The translations under genes and the position numbers were made by a program. Positions 9,445 through 19,448 of a stretch of DNA of 64,000 nt are shown in pieces. How positions within the stretch are numbered: the stretch's first letter is position 1; each line of letters opens with the position of its first letter. This stretch comes from Symbiodinium natans. Its lineage: Eukaryota > Sar > Dinophyceae > Suessiales > Symbiodiniaceae. A model generated the notes under the pieces. That model had not been told where the DNA came from, searched no databases, and saw only the letters and a program-made list of their open reading frames with translations. The stretch lies in assembly GCA_905221605.1 (NCBI GenBank), contig CAJNDS010002399.1:124001-188000 (forward strand), read 5' to 3'.

Positions 9445-10355
9445 TCAAAGCTTCAGTAGTTCAAATCTCAAAAACTGCCTACTATTACCTTCAACTCTGT
9501 AATAATTTTGACCTAACTTATTTTCAATATTTTCTATTGTATAAATATTTTGACTATAATTACTCACTCTTTCTTTTTCATTTGGTTTTCGCTTCCTAAA
9601 TATCTTAACTTCGTCCCCTACATTTAGTTCGGGATAAATGCGGTTCTTCTTGCCCTTCATCGTTAAATTTAGTTTCACTTTGAATTGATTACTGGGTTTT
9701 CGGGCTTCTTTTGGTGTAAATCCCGTAGCCGAGTGCTTCATTTGATTGTTATAGGTTAATAATATTTCTAATATGTAGTCTGGCCATTGGATGTTCTGTT
9801 TTCCTTTTTTCTCATCCGCTTCAACTCTCCTATACAACATATCTTTAAAAGTTCTGATGGCTCTTTCGCTAAAATTTGGGTGCGCCCTCGTTCTATGATG
9901 TTCTATGTTTTCATCCTTCAAATACTTTTGTATTGCTTCCTTGTTCATTGCTCCCTCGTCGTCTGTATAAATTATCTCGGGTTTCTTTCCCATCTTGTTT
10001 AAACACTCAATCATTCCACTTGCTAAATCCTCTTCTTTTTTCCTTTTATCGGCACCACACACATAAACTTATCAAATACATCAATCATTAGCATACCTAC
10101 CCTAAACTTTTGTTCGTCCAAATCGTTTATAAAAAACAAATCCATCTGATATTCATAAGCGGAATGGGGGGCGATAAAACTGTTTTGACCTACCGGCTTT
10201 CTTTTTTGTTCAACATTCTTTCTAAAAAACTCGTTTATATCTGCCATTGTTATGGTTTTGTCCTTCTCCCGTGCTTCGCTTAATGTCCTTTGTTTTGAGC
10301 CATAACCGGCTCTATCAAAATATACGTCATTAATGATTTTCTGCTTCTCGCTCAT
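9445..10355 (-). CDS. Polinton-type DDE integrase, in two overlapping frames
   Basis: The 5' part (10355 to 10023, starting MSEKQKII) contains the first catalytic Asp in EYQMDLFFI. The 3' part (open from 10062 to 9445) contains the second Asp in YTDDEG and the Glu in NFSERAIRTFK, about 31 residues later. A C-terminal SH3-like stretch (LNVGDEVKIFRKRK ... NIYTIENI) follows. This is the retroviral-integrase fold used by Polintons for insertion. The frames meet at minus-strand A AAA AAG (10041-10035), in exactly the phase of a canonical -1 slippery heptamer. A -1 slip there joins both halves in register, about four codons before the upstream TAG. A one-base homopolymer error is the alternative. 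I start at ATG 10355, since the further upstream start is TTG. Confidence 0.85.
10035..10041 (-). promoter_or_regulatory. Candidate -1 ribosomal frameshift site (A AAA AAG)
   Basis: On the minus strand the codons are GGA AAA AAG AAG, so the heptamer A AAA AAG is in the phase required for tandem slippage. The upstream frame stops at TAG (10025-10023), 10 nt past the heptamer on the minus strand. No stimulatory structure was tested. Confidence 0.55.
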
Positions 10356-10407
10356 ATAAATAAGTAACAAAAAATAAAGATTTAATATAATTAATTAAAT
10401 CATCTTT

Positions 10408-10722
10408 TTATACAGCATTTGGCATAATCACTTTGTATTCGTTCATATCGTATTTTGGTGCTCCGCGCTTCTTCCCGCTAGGTTTCTTATCTGTAATGAT
10501 TTCATTAATCTGACTTGGTGTTAAGTCTTCCTCGCTTAAATTGTTTTCTTCTATGTATTCCTTAAGTTTCTTTTTTTGGTTGTGCCTTAAACTTGCTTCG
10601 CGCTTCTTCATCATAAATTGCTCGTCTTCTTTCCTCTTGTTATAATACAGCCTTTGATACAAAGCCAGTTGTTGCTTAATCTCGTCCATTGTCATATCCT
10701 CGGGACTTTTAAAATGTGTCAT
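10408..10722 (-). CDS. Small charged viral protein, unknown
   Basis: 104 residues starting MTHFKSPEDM and ending YKVIMPNAV. The middle is rich in Lys, Glu and Gln (KKREASLRHNQKKKLKEYIEENN) and likely helical. It lies upstream of the integrase in the same direction with a ~50-bp AT-rich gap, and diverges from the polymerase gene across about 115 bp. The basic, helical composition would suit a nucleic-acid-binding or terminal-protein role, but nothing in the sequence establishes this. Confidence 0.6.
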   Translation of the reverse strand: MTHFKSPEDMTMDEIKQQLALYQRLYYNKRKEDEQFMMKKREASLRHNQKKKLKEYIEENNLSEEDLTPSQINEIITDKKPSGKKRGAPKYDMNEYKVIMPNAV

Positions 10723-10837
10723 ATTACTATACTATATATTTATACTATTTCTTTAAATCAGTTTCTAAACATATAACAACAATCTTTAGAAAAACTATTT
10801 TAAAAGACATTTAATTTATATTGTAATTATATTGTAT
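10723..10837. promoter_or_regulatory. Divergent AT-rich intergenic region
   Basis: About 115 bp between two divergent genes, almost all A/T, with TATA-like words on both sides (TATAAATATATAG on the minus strand, TATATTGTAATTATATTG on the plus). It must hold both start regions. No specific element can be assigned. Confidence 0.45.
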
Positions 10838-13800
10838 ATGAGCAAAAATATTAAGCGTAACACGAGAGCACTACAAACAACCTACGACAACTACAAGAAT
10901 CGTTTAACACAAGGCACCAGAGAAAAAATACAACATCTAATTAACTTTTATGAAGACCGTAAAATAGCGCAATTCACCACCGCGGATAATTTAATCAGAC
11001 AGTTTATAACAGCAAAAACCGACAAACAAAAAACGAAAGCAAACACAGCATACGACAAAATCCACGACAAACACCACGACAAAGAACCACTCGGGCAAAG
11101 AATGCGAGAAGCAAAGAAGGAAAACAAAAGACGAAATACTTCTAACACCTACTCGGTAGATGCGTTGTTTTACAGACTGAAGGACGAAAACAGGGAAAAG
11201 GAGCTCAAGACAGCGTTTAAAGACAGCAAGGGCAGACCCTATGTTATTTTGTGGAAAGACCCAAAAACATTGAATGTAAAATCTACTAATTACATAGAGG
11301 ACATAGTGAGAAAAAGGGTATTTCGCACCGAGAAGGACACTGCGAGACTGTTTATTAAGTTGTTTCAAACCTTACAAACCGACCATGAAGCATATGACGA
11401 GTTAGAATTTCATAAGGACTACATTGATTGTATTAAATTACTCAGTGTGGAACGCGTTGATGACGATGTTAATTTTGACCCTAAAAACGAAAAACTAACA
11501 AACACCGCTAACTTAAGTATGTACAACATCTACATTCAAACGCCTTTAGACCCCGAGTTTGAAACCCTTAAGGAAGCAATAAATGTAAAGCATTACAAAG
11601 AAAACGAGTGCTGGTTTAACACCATAACCGATTGGTATAAGGATACGCTAATGGGTGAAAAAAGACGTGAGAAGAACAGATTAACAAAGAAAAGTATGTT
11701 AAAACTGATGAATAAAACCGAAGATGAGTTTAAAACGAATGGGGCATCAATACAGGATATGGTGCCGGTGTTTGAACACTACGGCATTCGAGTAAGGATA
11801 TTTAACTCCTTCATAAAGCCGATTTTCAAATACTCACCGACTAAATACAACCACCATATACCAACATTATACGCCCTAGTTAAAAATAATCATATCTACA
11901 CAGCAAACGACAACCTACAGATGTTAAGGCAGATGGTGGCAATCCGCGAAAATCAAGATGTATCAGTTAAGGCATCCCCCGATTATCATATTAACGAGAA
12001 AGACGAACCCACTGAATGTAAAATGATACAGTCCTTAAATGACCTTAAGAAGTTCAGGGAGAAAGACAACTATACCTTAATTTATGATGGTAACGATTTA
12101 ACCCATTTGTTTTATGAAAGCAAGATGGCAGGGTATGAGCCACAAGTGAGATTTACTGGTTGTATCGTTTCTGATTTGTATTTCAAATTCTACATTAAAA
12201 AGAAGAGCATAAGATACAGGATTAAAACCCAAAATCTAGTGACAAGCTCCGTTGATGGAACTATAACGGTAAGGACTGAGCAGATTTATAACAACATGTC
12301 TAAAGCAATGTATGAATTCAATAAGGCATTGTTTAACCCCTTACATAAATCCTATTACAACGAAACCGATATACAAATTCTTAAGGAGTGCCGAACAATC
12401 CCGCCGGTGGGAGAAATAAATAAATTCTACAAGGTGTTGAACCAAAGAACCGAGAATTACGACAAATACGGTTTTATGCCTGAAGCAACCACCGAAATAG
12501 ATGTAAGAAAAGCTTACACCCACGCCTTCAACCAAATTACCGAAATCCCCGTCTTTAACCAGTTTGATATATGGAAGCATTTCAGTTACAAAGCCCACGA
12601 TTACAGCAAGGTTCACGAACTGACTTTGTTTTTAGTTAAACCTAAAGAACAAGCGTTATTTTTTAATAAGACACACTGTTTAGTCTATGGTAAGTTTCTA
12701 AAGCACTACGCCGATAAATGCGAAATCCTACATTACAAAGAGCCTTCTAGAGTGTATAAGGTGAATTACACGAAGCTTATTAAACAACTATGGGCAACCG
12801 AACTATCAGACCATTATCCAGAAGATGCTAAAATCAAGAAGCTTATAGCAAATGTAAATTTCGGATTGCTAGAGAAGGGAACGAACAAAACATCTAAAAG
12901 CTTTGCCTTTGACAGCCTTCGGGAAGCATTGTATTATCAGCAGGAAGTAGGAGGCAAGATTAATAAAATCACCGGATACGACGAAGACGACAAGGAATTG
13001 GACAGAAAATATTACTGCTTAACAGTGACCGATAGAGTGGCATTAAGAAACGGATATACTTACATAAAGGAGTTACTTCTACAAATCCATAACCATAAAA
13101 TACACGAGGATTATACCAAATTAATAAATAATGGTGTTGATGTATGGAGTGTTAAAACAGATGCCTTTGTAATTAGGCATGAGCACTTAAGCAAGGCGAA
13201 GAAAGCAATAACATTTAACGGTAACATCGGAGGATGGAGACACGAAAAAGGTAAATCAATAATCCCGCCGACAGAGCAACACAAAATGAAGAAAACTACC
13301 TTAACAAAAATACCACAATATACCAACGAAACACTAGAAATTAAAGACGAGTGGGACACCGAAAGCATAGCAAAACAAATAACTCAAAAGAGCCCGCTTA
13401 TTATAAGAAGTGAATACGCAGGCGGTGGTAAATCGCATATAGCAAAGCATTTCAGTAAGTTAGGTTATAAAACATTGTTTGTAGTCCCGCAGAACAGCTT
13501 ATCGCAAAATATAGACGATGAAGCAATCACTACAAATAAATTCTAATTCTTTGCTATTCCTGTTGGCGACGGTGAGAAACTACCAGAGTTTGACCATAGT
13601 AAATTTAACTGTATAGTGTTTGACGAGATTTATATGAATAGTTTATATATCTTAAATAGGATTAGGGAATTCGCGAAGCAACATCCCGATAAAATTATCA
13701 TAGGTGCGGGAGATGTTAAACAACTGCCCCCGATTGAAGACTTAACCAATACCAGAAAGCCTGACGAATACGCTGACGATTGTATCAACCAAATATTTAA

Positions 13801-14695
13801 ATACAATATGATGCTTAAGATTTGTAAGAGGTTAGGGGCTAAAGATGACTCAAAAGCAAATGAGAACCGCAACACCTTAAACCGTATGTATGACGACATG
13901 TGGATAAACCGCCTTCCTATAACCGACTTTGTAAGGAAATATTTTAAAACGACTTCCGACCTAATGGCGTCCGAGAAGAACATAGCATACACCAATATAC
14001 GATGTAAATATGTATCCAACTACATAAGAAGCAACCTAGGTAAAACCGATAAATACGAAGTAGGGGAAACGCTTATATGTAGGAAATATAAGAAGGTTGG
14101 AAACACTAAGTTTAATGTTAATTATCGGTTTAAAATAGTTAATATATCAGGCAATGTAGTTACCTTAGAGAACATAAAATCAAAAGATAGATACACCACC
14201 GACATTTACACTTTAGATAATAATTTTAGATACGACTACTGTGCCACTTGCCATTCCGCGCAGGGGGCATCAATCAAAGGAAAAATAACCATCCACGAGT
14301 GGGAGAAGTCATATTTAGTAAGCCGTGAGTGGATATGGTGCGCCTTAACGAGAAGCACTGATTTTAATGATGTTTTGTTTTACGAAGGCGCTACTAACAA
14401 GGGAGAGCTTAACGAAGAAAATCTACACCGATATTTGGGAAATAAAATTAAGAATTATAAGTTACAGGATGAGGCGAAGAATAGAACAATAGATGAGACT
14501 AAATATGTTGATACTGAATGGTTTATGAAGAGGTTAAACGGAAACTGCCAGAACTGCGGTTGTCGCTTTGAGTTTGACATAAGTAACGGATACTTAACTA
14601 ATAATATAACTGCTCAGAGACTAAACAACGAAGTCCCGCATTATAAAGAGAACTGCGAGGCTTGGTGTAAGTTATGTAATTGTTCGGCGAAATAA
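10838..14695 (+). CDS. Family-B DNA polymerase fused to SF1 helicase, with in-frame TAA
   Basis: One reading frame runs from ATG 10838 to 14695 (1,285 sense codons), interrupted only by TAA at 13544-13546. Residues ~555 (EIDVRKAYT, motif A), ~667-680 (KKLIANVNFGLLEK, motif B) and ~775 (SVKTDAFVI, motif C) form a divergent polymerase B palm. Motif C keeps only the second Asp of the usual DTDS. From ~855 an SF1 helicase follows: Walker A AGGGKSH, then after the stop Walker B VFDEIYM, motif III GAGDVKQLPP, and CHSAQG / WCALTRSTD. The C-terminus has a CxxC...CxxC treble-clef-like segment (CQNCGCRF ... CKLCNC). Both parts act in replication of the element. The stop could be a mutation, a readthrough site, or a sequence error. 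The frame is intact on both sides. Confidence 0.88.
13544..13546 (+). other. In-frame TAA splitting polymerase from helicase
   Basis: The codons around it are AAT AAA TTC TAA TTC TTT. The stop lies between Walker A (13418) and Walker B (about 13616) of one helicase, so neither half is a complete helicase. A GTG at 13616 opens the downstream part, but it starts inside the domain. Confidence 0.9.
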
Positions 14696-14751
14696 TTACT
14701 AAAAAATGTTTTTAATAATTATTTCAATTCTTAAATGCTTTCTTTTCATAA
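14696..14751. other. Convergent intergenic gap
   Basis: 56 bp of A/T-rich sequence between the end of the polymerase-helicase gene and the end of the minus-strand Ser-rich gene. No strong hairpin seen. Confidence 0.5.
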
Positions 14752-15579
14752 TTAACTCCTTGAACTACTACTTGAAGCAGAACTTATAACAATAGGGGAA
14801 CTTTTAACAGAAATTGGCGAACTTTTAACAGAAATGGGGGAACTTCTAACAGATATGGGCGAACTCCTAACGCTGATAGGGTTGCTGTTTCCATAATGTA
14901 TTGTTGAAGCAGGGCGGGAACTACCATAATGTATAGTTGAAGAACGGGAACTAGATTTACTACTACGCGAACCACCTATAGGTAGATTACCATAAGGGTT
15001 GTTGCTATGATGTGAAATAGAAGAACTTGAAGAGGAAGGTATAGGTGTTTCATCTTTTTTAGTTGGTAATGGTTCGCTATTGTTACTGCTTGGTTGTCTT
15101 GATATTGGTATTTCTACTTCCACCTCCTCAAACAAACTATCAAACAATCTTCTCATAAATGATTTTTTGTTGCTCTTGCTCTTGCTCTTGCTCTTGCTCT
15201 TGCTCTTGCTCTTGCTCTTGCTCTTGCTCTTGCTCTTGCTCTTGCTCTTCTGATTTCTCGCTTGATTTACTAGATTGTATTGAATGCTCACTCTCTACCT
15301 GTTGTTTTTCGTTTTCGGGTTCAATTGCTGTCTTCAAACTTTCCGATGTAGATGAATATGATGAATGGTTGCTAAATAAATCTGTTTGGGTTCCCTTTTG
15401 TGGGTTCTCATTCATTATTATCGCCTTCTTATCATATTTATCTAAATCAAAGTCATCAAAATCTACCTCCTCAATAACATTCCTTGTTGTGTTCTTCTTT
15501 CCCTTTCTGGTAATATTCTTAATCTTCTTGTTTTTGCCTCCCTTAATAATTCTTCATATGTTGGGCGTAATCTTAACAT
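14752..15579 (-). pseudogene. Low-complexity viral protein gene, frame-disrupted
   Basis: Start ATG 15579 gives MLRLRPTYEELLREA. The frame then breaks near 15530-15545 (GGGAGGCAAAAAC on the minus strand). The continuing frame runs through DFDDFDLDKYDKKA to MNENPQKG and an acidic Glu-Gln run encoded by a (GAGCAA)n tract. Past that tract the open frame is a third one: KKSFMRRLFDSLFEEVEVE, then Ser-rich repeats (PISVRSS/PISVKSS four times). The hexamer array keeps more than one frame open (EQ, SK), which makes indels across it easy. The N-terminal LRPTYEE motif recurs in the gene at 16386-16649. Likely a structural or scaffolding protein from its place among capsid genes; unproven. Confidence 0.6.
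15170..15249. repeat. TTGCTC hexamer microsatellite inside a viral gene
   Basis: About 13 perfect TTGCTC units. On the minus strand they encode Glu-Gln or Ser-Lys dipeptides, depending on frame. Such arrays change length easily, though whole-unit changes keep the frame. The plus-strand Cys-Ser frame is a shadow. Confidence 0.95.
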
Positions 15580-15603
15580 TTATAATTATACTGATATTAT
15601 AAC

Positions 15604-16385
15604 TTATAACAAACTCATAGCACCACTAACGACACCATCAATCACGGCACCTTTTACTGCTTCCTTTCCTGCTTCTAATAAAGCACTTCCCGCACTTTCA
15701 AATGCCTTTCGGATTACTCCTTTACCTTTGCCTTTCTTCATCTGCGTCCATTCTTCCATTCTACTTCGTAAAAGTTGGTCATTGACCTCATCCGCCCACT
15801 TACCCGTTTGAATTAGTCTTTCAACATAATTCAGTAAATATTCCTTTTTGGTTGGTGATTTACCCTTGCCTTTGATTTTTAGTTTGTCCATTTCTTCTTC
15901 TTGCTCTTCCGTTAGTTTTATTCCTCTTAAATGTAATTGATATAGTATATCATCTACTGAAACATCTTTGTTTTTCCATCTATCTATATTTTCATTATAA
16001 TCTATTGTTTCCTTATGCTTTCTAGATTGTGGAGGCACTTGTGTTTCATCATCATCCTCAAATTCTTCCTCTTCTTCTTCCTCTTCTGCTAATTCGGTAG
16101 GGGTTTCTAAAGGTGGTAAATCTTCGTCATCTTCATTTGCTGTATCACTTGCCATGGAACGAATAGGAATGCCTACAGGCAATTGCTGACTATGGACATC
16201 TCCTAGGTCGCTTCTAGCATCATCAACTATCTGTTTCTACTTTCCATTTGTTGGTTAAGACCGGTCTCTAATTCTGCCCTGATTGCTTGTTCATACTCTG
16301 CATTAATCATCTGGTCTAAAAAATCACTACCTCCTGATTGATAAGCGGAACTTGGAGTTCTACCACCATAACTTAAAACGCCCAT
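15604..16385 (-). pseudogene. Acidic/basic viral protein gene, frame-disrupted
   Basis: ATG 16385 opens a 52-codon frame (MGVLSYGGRTPSSAY ... QMESRNR) ending at TAG 16229-16227. Homologous-looking sequence continues at once in another frame (QIVDDARSDLGDVHSQQL) to 15604. One A missing from the AAA run at 16232-16240 would explain the break. The 3' part has an acidic block (ELAEEEEEEEEFEDDDE), a Lys/Gly-rich basic block (KMKGKGKGV-like), and a small-residue hydrophobic C-terminus (KEAVKGAVIDGVVSGAMSLL). This acidic-basic-amphipathic layout could suit a virion-internal or membrane-active protein; that is speculation. The upstream gene ends with TGA directly abutting this ATG in the same frame, so the two may once have been one. 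Confidence 0.6.
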
Positions 16386-16649
16386 TCACGTTCCTGTTGC
16401 TATTGCTGTTTGTCTCAGTTGGGTTTGTCTCAATTCTTCCTTTACTTTGTTTTCTTCTTGCTGTTTCAACCCTAGAAAATCAACATTATCAAACTGACTT
16501 CCAAATTGATTGTTTCTAAACAATGTTGCCTTTCTATCAATCACTGTTTCAATTGATGGGCGGTTTTCATCACCCTGTTCATTAATCATTCCTACCATTT
16601 CATCGTAGGTTGGTCTCAGTTTTAATTCTGATTTCAATGTTTTAATCAT
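16386..16649 (-). CDS. Small viral protein with LRPTYDE motif
   Basis: 87 residues starting MIKTLKSELKLRPTYDEM, then a Gln/Glu-rich helical tail. The motif LRPTY(D/E)E near the N-terminus matches that of the gene starting at 15579. The TGA stop is followed immediately and in frame by the ATG of the next gene (TGAATG on the minus strand). This is either a tight gene junction or a nonsense mutation within a longer gene. Function unknown; it lies in the minus-strand structural cluster. Confidence 0.6.
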   Translation of the reverse strand: MIKTLKSELKLRPTYDEMVGMINEQGDENRPSIETVIDRKATLFRNNQFGSQFDNVDFLGLKQQEENKVKEELRQTQLRQTAIATGT

Positions 16650-16659
16650 TATTATTATA

Positions 16660-16980
16660 TTAGATTATTTCCGCCATTATATCTTTTAATTCTTTTTGTC
16701 TCTTGATTAGTTCCTCCTTTGTTCTTACTGGCATCATCGGACGCTCTAACTGTCTGTTAATAGTATCTAGTTCTCCTTGGTAAATGCTCTTCTTTTGATG
16801 CTGTAACCAATCGTTACGAAGTCTAACATTTTTGCCTCTGTTGTCCGCTTCTTCAATTCTCATCTTCATATCTTGAAGGTATTTTCTACGCGAAGCAACA
16901 CCGAATGTATCATCAATATCGTAGTATCTTTGGACTTGGGGTTTGCGTTTGAATTCTGCTTTACTCTTAAACATACTCAT
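16660..16980 (-). CDS. Small basic helical viral protein, unknown
   Basis: 106 residues starting MSMFKSKAEFKRKPQVQRYY and ending KELKDIMAEII. Long predicted-helical, charged stretches, no Cys. It ends 10 bp before the start of the next minus-strand gene. The start has an AT-rich leader (TTAATATTAATAATG). No family recognised. Confidence 0.6.
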   Translation of the reverse strand: MSMFKSKAEFKRKPQVQRYYDIDDTFGVASRRKYLQDMKMRIEEADNRGKNVRLRNDWLQHQKKSIYQGELDTINRQLERPMMPVRTKEELIKRQKELKDIMAEII

Positions 16981-17020
16981 TATTAATATTAATTAGATTT
17001 AAAATTAATATTAACAATAA

Positions 17021-17642
17021 TTAAAACATGCTTGTTTTAAACCGATTTGTCTTTTCTTGTTTTTCTTGTTGTCTTAACCTTTTCATTTCAGTATAGGACT
17101 GTTGTAGTAATTCTGTTGCCGTTGGTTGCTTCGGTGGCGGTTCTTCCATTCTTACTGGGCGCTGTTTTGTTTTAACTTCAATAGGTTCTGAATATTGTAT
17201 ATGTTCCCTTGATACATTTTGAGCGTTTTTATCGTTTTCTTTGTTCTCATACTTTTTACGTAGCTCTTCTTCAATTTCTTTTCTTAATTTTTGTTCAACC
17301 TTAGACCCGTAACTTGCCTTTTGCCTATTTACTGGTAATGTTTCGGTCGGTTGCCCCTTACAATAATGAGGGTGTGTGTTTTTAAACTTTTAGGCAACAT
17401 GTTTTTTTTTTACAGGCGCTACATTCAACCAGCTCAATAACTTTAACTGTTCTCGCTAGTTTCTTCGGCGCTGCTTTTGCTTTTGGTTTTGTTTCTTCTT
17501 TCGGTTCTTCTTTCGGTTGTTCTTCAGTGGTTGCTTTGATTTGTTCAGTTGGTTGTTCTTCGTGGGTTGTTTCAATAATTTCATTTGCTACTGGTTCGGG
17601 CGCTTCTTCATTTTTAACCTCATCAACCTCTTCATTACTCAT
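17021..17642 (-). pseudogene. Zinc-finger-like viral protein gene, frame-disrupted
   Basis: The 5' part (17642-17382, MSNEEVDEVKNEEAP) is acidic and repetitive (EEQPKEEPKEE), then ends with LVECSACKKK just before a stop. The 3' part (17389-17021), open in another frame without a start codon, begins KFKNTHPHYCKGQP and continues as a charged coiled-coil (KLRKEIEEELRKKY). CxxC followed by HxxxC is a plausible single zinc finger cut in two. The junction contains an A10 run (17403-17412) and a second shift a few bases on, so two indels are needed. The intact form would be about 205 residues. Confidence 0.6.
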
Positions 17643-17680
17643 TATTTAATGTAGTATATATTTTTCTAATTAGATATTTA

Positions 17681-18517
17681 TTATCCCCTAAAAAATGTTA
17701 ATGTAAATGAAGTATCCACCCCGTTCAAATTAATAATTTGGTTAAGGTGGCCAGTTAGTCTAAAATTCAATCGGCGTAACATCTTACCTGATACATCTAT
17801 ATAATCAACGGTGCTTAACTCATTATCGTTAATGACCCCTAAGTAAGCGACATTCACGGGAACTTTCTTAATTATTGATGAATTGCCCGCCACTGTTAAT
17901 TGGTTGTAGTTGCTTATTTCGTTACAATGTAAGTATAAATTCTTGAAAGGGACTAAATCAAGAAAATTAGTAACATACGGCGCGACATTAGTATAAGCGT
18001 CAGTGGCAGGGGTTGTATTACCTATTACTCGATTGATTGAACTTAAATTATTAACATCAACGGGGTCGCTAAAACTACCCGCTAATGGTGCTATTTCTCC
18101 ATCAGTTAGAACAACAAAAATAGCAGTAGCATAATTAGAACTGAATGTATATTTATTGGTTGAAGTGTTGTAACTTATTGAATAAGTGTTGGGTCTATCT
18201 ACCGTATCTACTAAAAGATTTAAAGCAATCTCTATCGTTTGCGCTAAATCCACCGCTGTATAGTTGCCTTCTGGAATTGTTACTTTACGATAAGTTATGC
18301 CCACTATAACCCCTGGCGGTATAACCTGATGTCTAAAATATAAGTTATTGTTGGTGCTGTTGATTGAATACCACGAATGGGGAATGCTTACCTCGTGTAT
18401 TTGACATAGCATATTTTCCTCTAGTTGAACCGTTTCGGGTAGGTCTATTGTAAATTCCGATGAAGTCCCTGATACTTTATAGTAACTATCAATATAAACT
18501 TTTTTGAGCTTGAGCAT
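17681..18517 (-). CDS. Putative penton (minor capsid) protein
   Basis: 278 residues from ATG 18517 (MLKLKKVYIDSYYKVSG); an open frame further upstream has no support. The sequence is beta-rich with little charge. Its N-terminal segment (QIHEVSIPHSWYSINSTNNN) has the look of the penton/minor capsid proteins of Polintons and Polinton-like viruses, where such a protein with a single jelly roll fills the vertices. It is intact, starts divergently from the lipase gene, and lies 0.9 kb from the major capsid gene. The identification rests on pattern, length and place, so a structure prediction would be the real test. Confidence 0.6.
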   Translation of the reverse strand: MLKLKKVYIDSYYKVSGTSSEFTIDLPETVQLEENMLCQIHEVSIPHSWYSINSTNNNLYFRHQVIPPGVIVGITYRKVTIPEGNYTAVDLAQTIEIALNLLVDTVDRPNTYSISYNTSTNKYTFSSNYATAIFVVLTDGEIAPLAGSFSDPVDVNNLSSINRVIGNTTPATDAYTNVAPYVTNFLDLVPFKNLYLHCNEISNYNQLTVAGNSSIIKKVPVNVAYLGVINDNELSTVDYIDVSGKMLRRLNFRLTGHLNQIINLNGVDTSFTLTFFRG

Positions 18518-18545
18518 TATTACTATATGATAAAATAATTTATAG

Positions 18546-19199
18546 TCTATTTTAATACTGTTTAAGCATAAACGGAAAGGTGAAGAAGAACCATACGCAG
18601 CACCTAAAACAAGAAGCAATATTCATAATGAAGTAAGAGAAGAATTAGCAGGGACTGAGACCTTCTTAACTGATACTCAAGGATTGAAACTAGCATACGA
18701 AAACCCCGATGGGATATATCAAAATGGTGGTATCTTATATATAGCAGGAACCAAAAGCGGAAGAGATGCTTATGATGATTTAAAATTACCCTTATATAAG
18801 ACACAGCAAACAAAAAGATATAAAGATGTTGATAATTTCATTAAAGACGGAACTATAGAAGTTGATGGTAAGCAACTTACAGGTATTACTGATATTATTA
18901 GCCATAGTTTAGGTTCGGCGGTAAGTCAGCACGTTAATAACGACTATGGTAATATCTTTAGAAGTCGTAGTTATGGGTCTCCTTTTGTTTCAAGTCAGTC
19001 ACCAGAAGATACGGGGACAAATCTAAGAATAAGAAAGACGGCAGACCCCGTTAGTATGTTTGATGGCGGAAGCATTACATTACCCAGAGGGTCATTAAAC
19101 CCACTTTACAATCATTCCTATGAAGATATAGGTAATGTTCATAACAAAGAAGGTAATTTACCTATAACAAGGGAAGAATTTATGGAACAGTTTGATTAA
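18546..19199 (+). CDS. Lipase-like alpha/beta hydrolase, start codon not evident
   Basis: The frame is open from 18546 and shows GEEEPYAAPKTRSN, ...GGILYIAGTKSGRDAYDD, the nucleophile elbow ISHSLGSAVS (GxSxG variant with Ser for the first Gly), then RKTADPVSMFDGG (candidate Asp) and NPLYNHSYEDIG (candidate His). This order Ser-Asp-His matches class-3 lipases. No in-frame ATG precedes the conserved part; the first start-like codon upstream of it is CTG at 18558. The 5' end is lost, shifted, or starts at a non-AUG codon. Neighbours are the penton gene (divergent) and capsid gene (downstream). A role in membrane breach at entry or exit is inference. Confidence 0.65.
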   Translation, partial: SILILFKHKRKGEEEPYAAPKTRSNIHNEVREELAGTETFLTDTQGLKLAYENPDGIYQNGGILYIAGTKSGRDAYDDLKLPLYKTQQTKRYKDVDNFIKDGTIEVDGKQLTGITDIISHSLGSAVSQHVNNDYGNIFRSRSYGSPFVSSQSPEDTGTNLRIRKTADPVSMFDGGSITLPRGSLNPLYNHSYEDIGNVHNKEGNLPITREEFMEQFD

Positions 19200-19222
19200 T
19201 TAAAATATAAACAATATTAATA

Positions 19223-19414
19223 ATGTTTCATAATAAAACAACAACATATGAACCCATGGAGAAAAAACCGAAGGAGAAGAAGTTTAAACAAAATGCTTAT
19301 GAAGAAATACGGAAACTAGTAGATGATGATGAAGGAAATAATATAGTCAAAGAAGTTAAGAAGAAAGGCAAGAATCAAGAAAATATTAAGTTTAAGTTTA
19401 ATTTATTTGATTAA
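19223..19414 (+). CDS. Small Lys-rich viral protein
   Basis: 63 residues (MFHNKTTTYEPMEKKPKEKK ... FKFNLFD), very basic, between lipase and major capsid with 23- and 34-bp gaps. Likely co-expressed with capsid genes. Its composition would suit a core or cementing protein. Not recognised. Confidence 0.55.
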   Translation: MFHNKTTTYEPMEKKPKEKKFKQNAYEEIRKLVDDDEGNNIVKEVKKKGKNQENIKFKFNLFD

Positions 19415-19448
19415 ATATGAAAATAAATTCTACTTTTGATTATATATT

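Noticed and set aside
13616-14695. Separate helicase gene starting at GTG 13616
   Set aside because: It would start inside the helicase at Walker B without a P-loop, and it is in frame with the upstream part.
15159-15602. Cys-Ser repeat protein on the plus strand
   Set aside because: Shadow of the TTGCTC array; the minus-strand frames join conserved-looking sequence on both sides.
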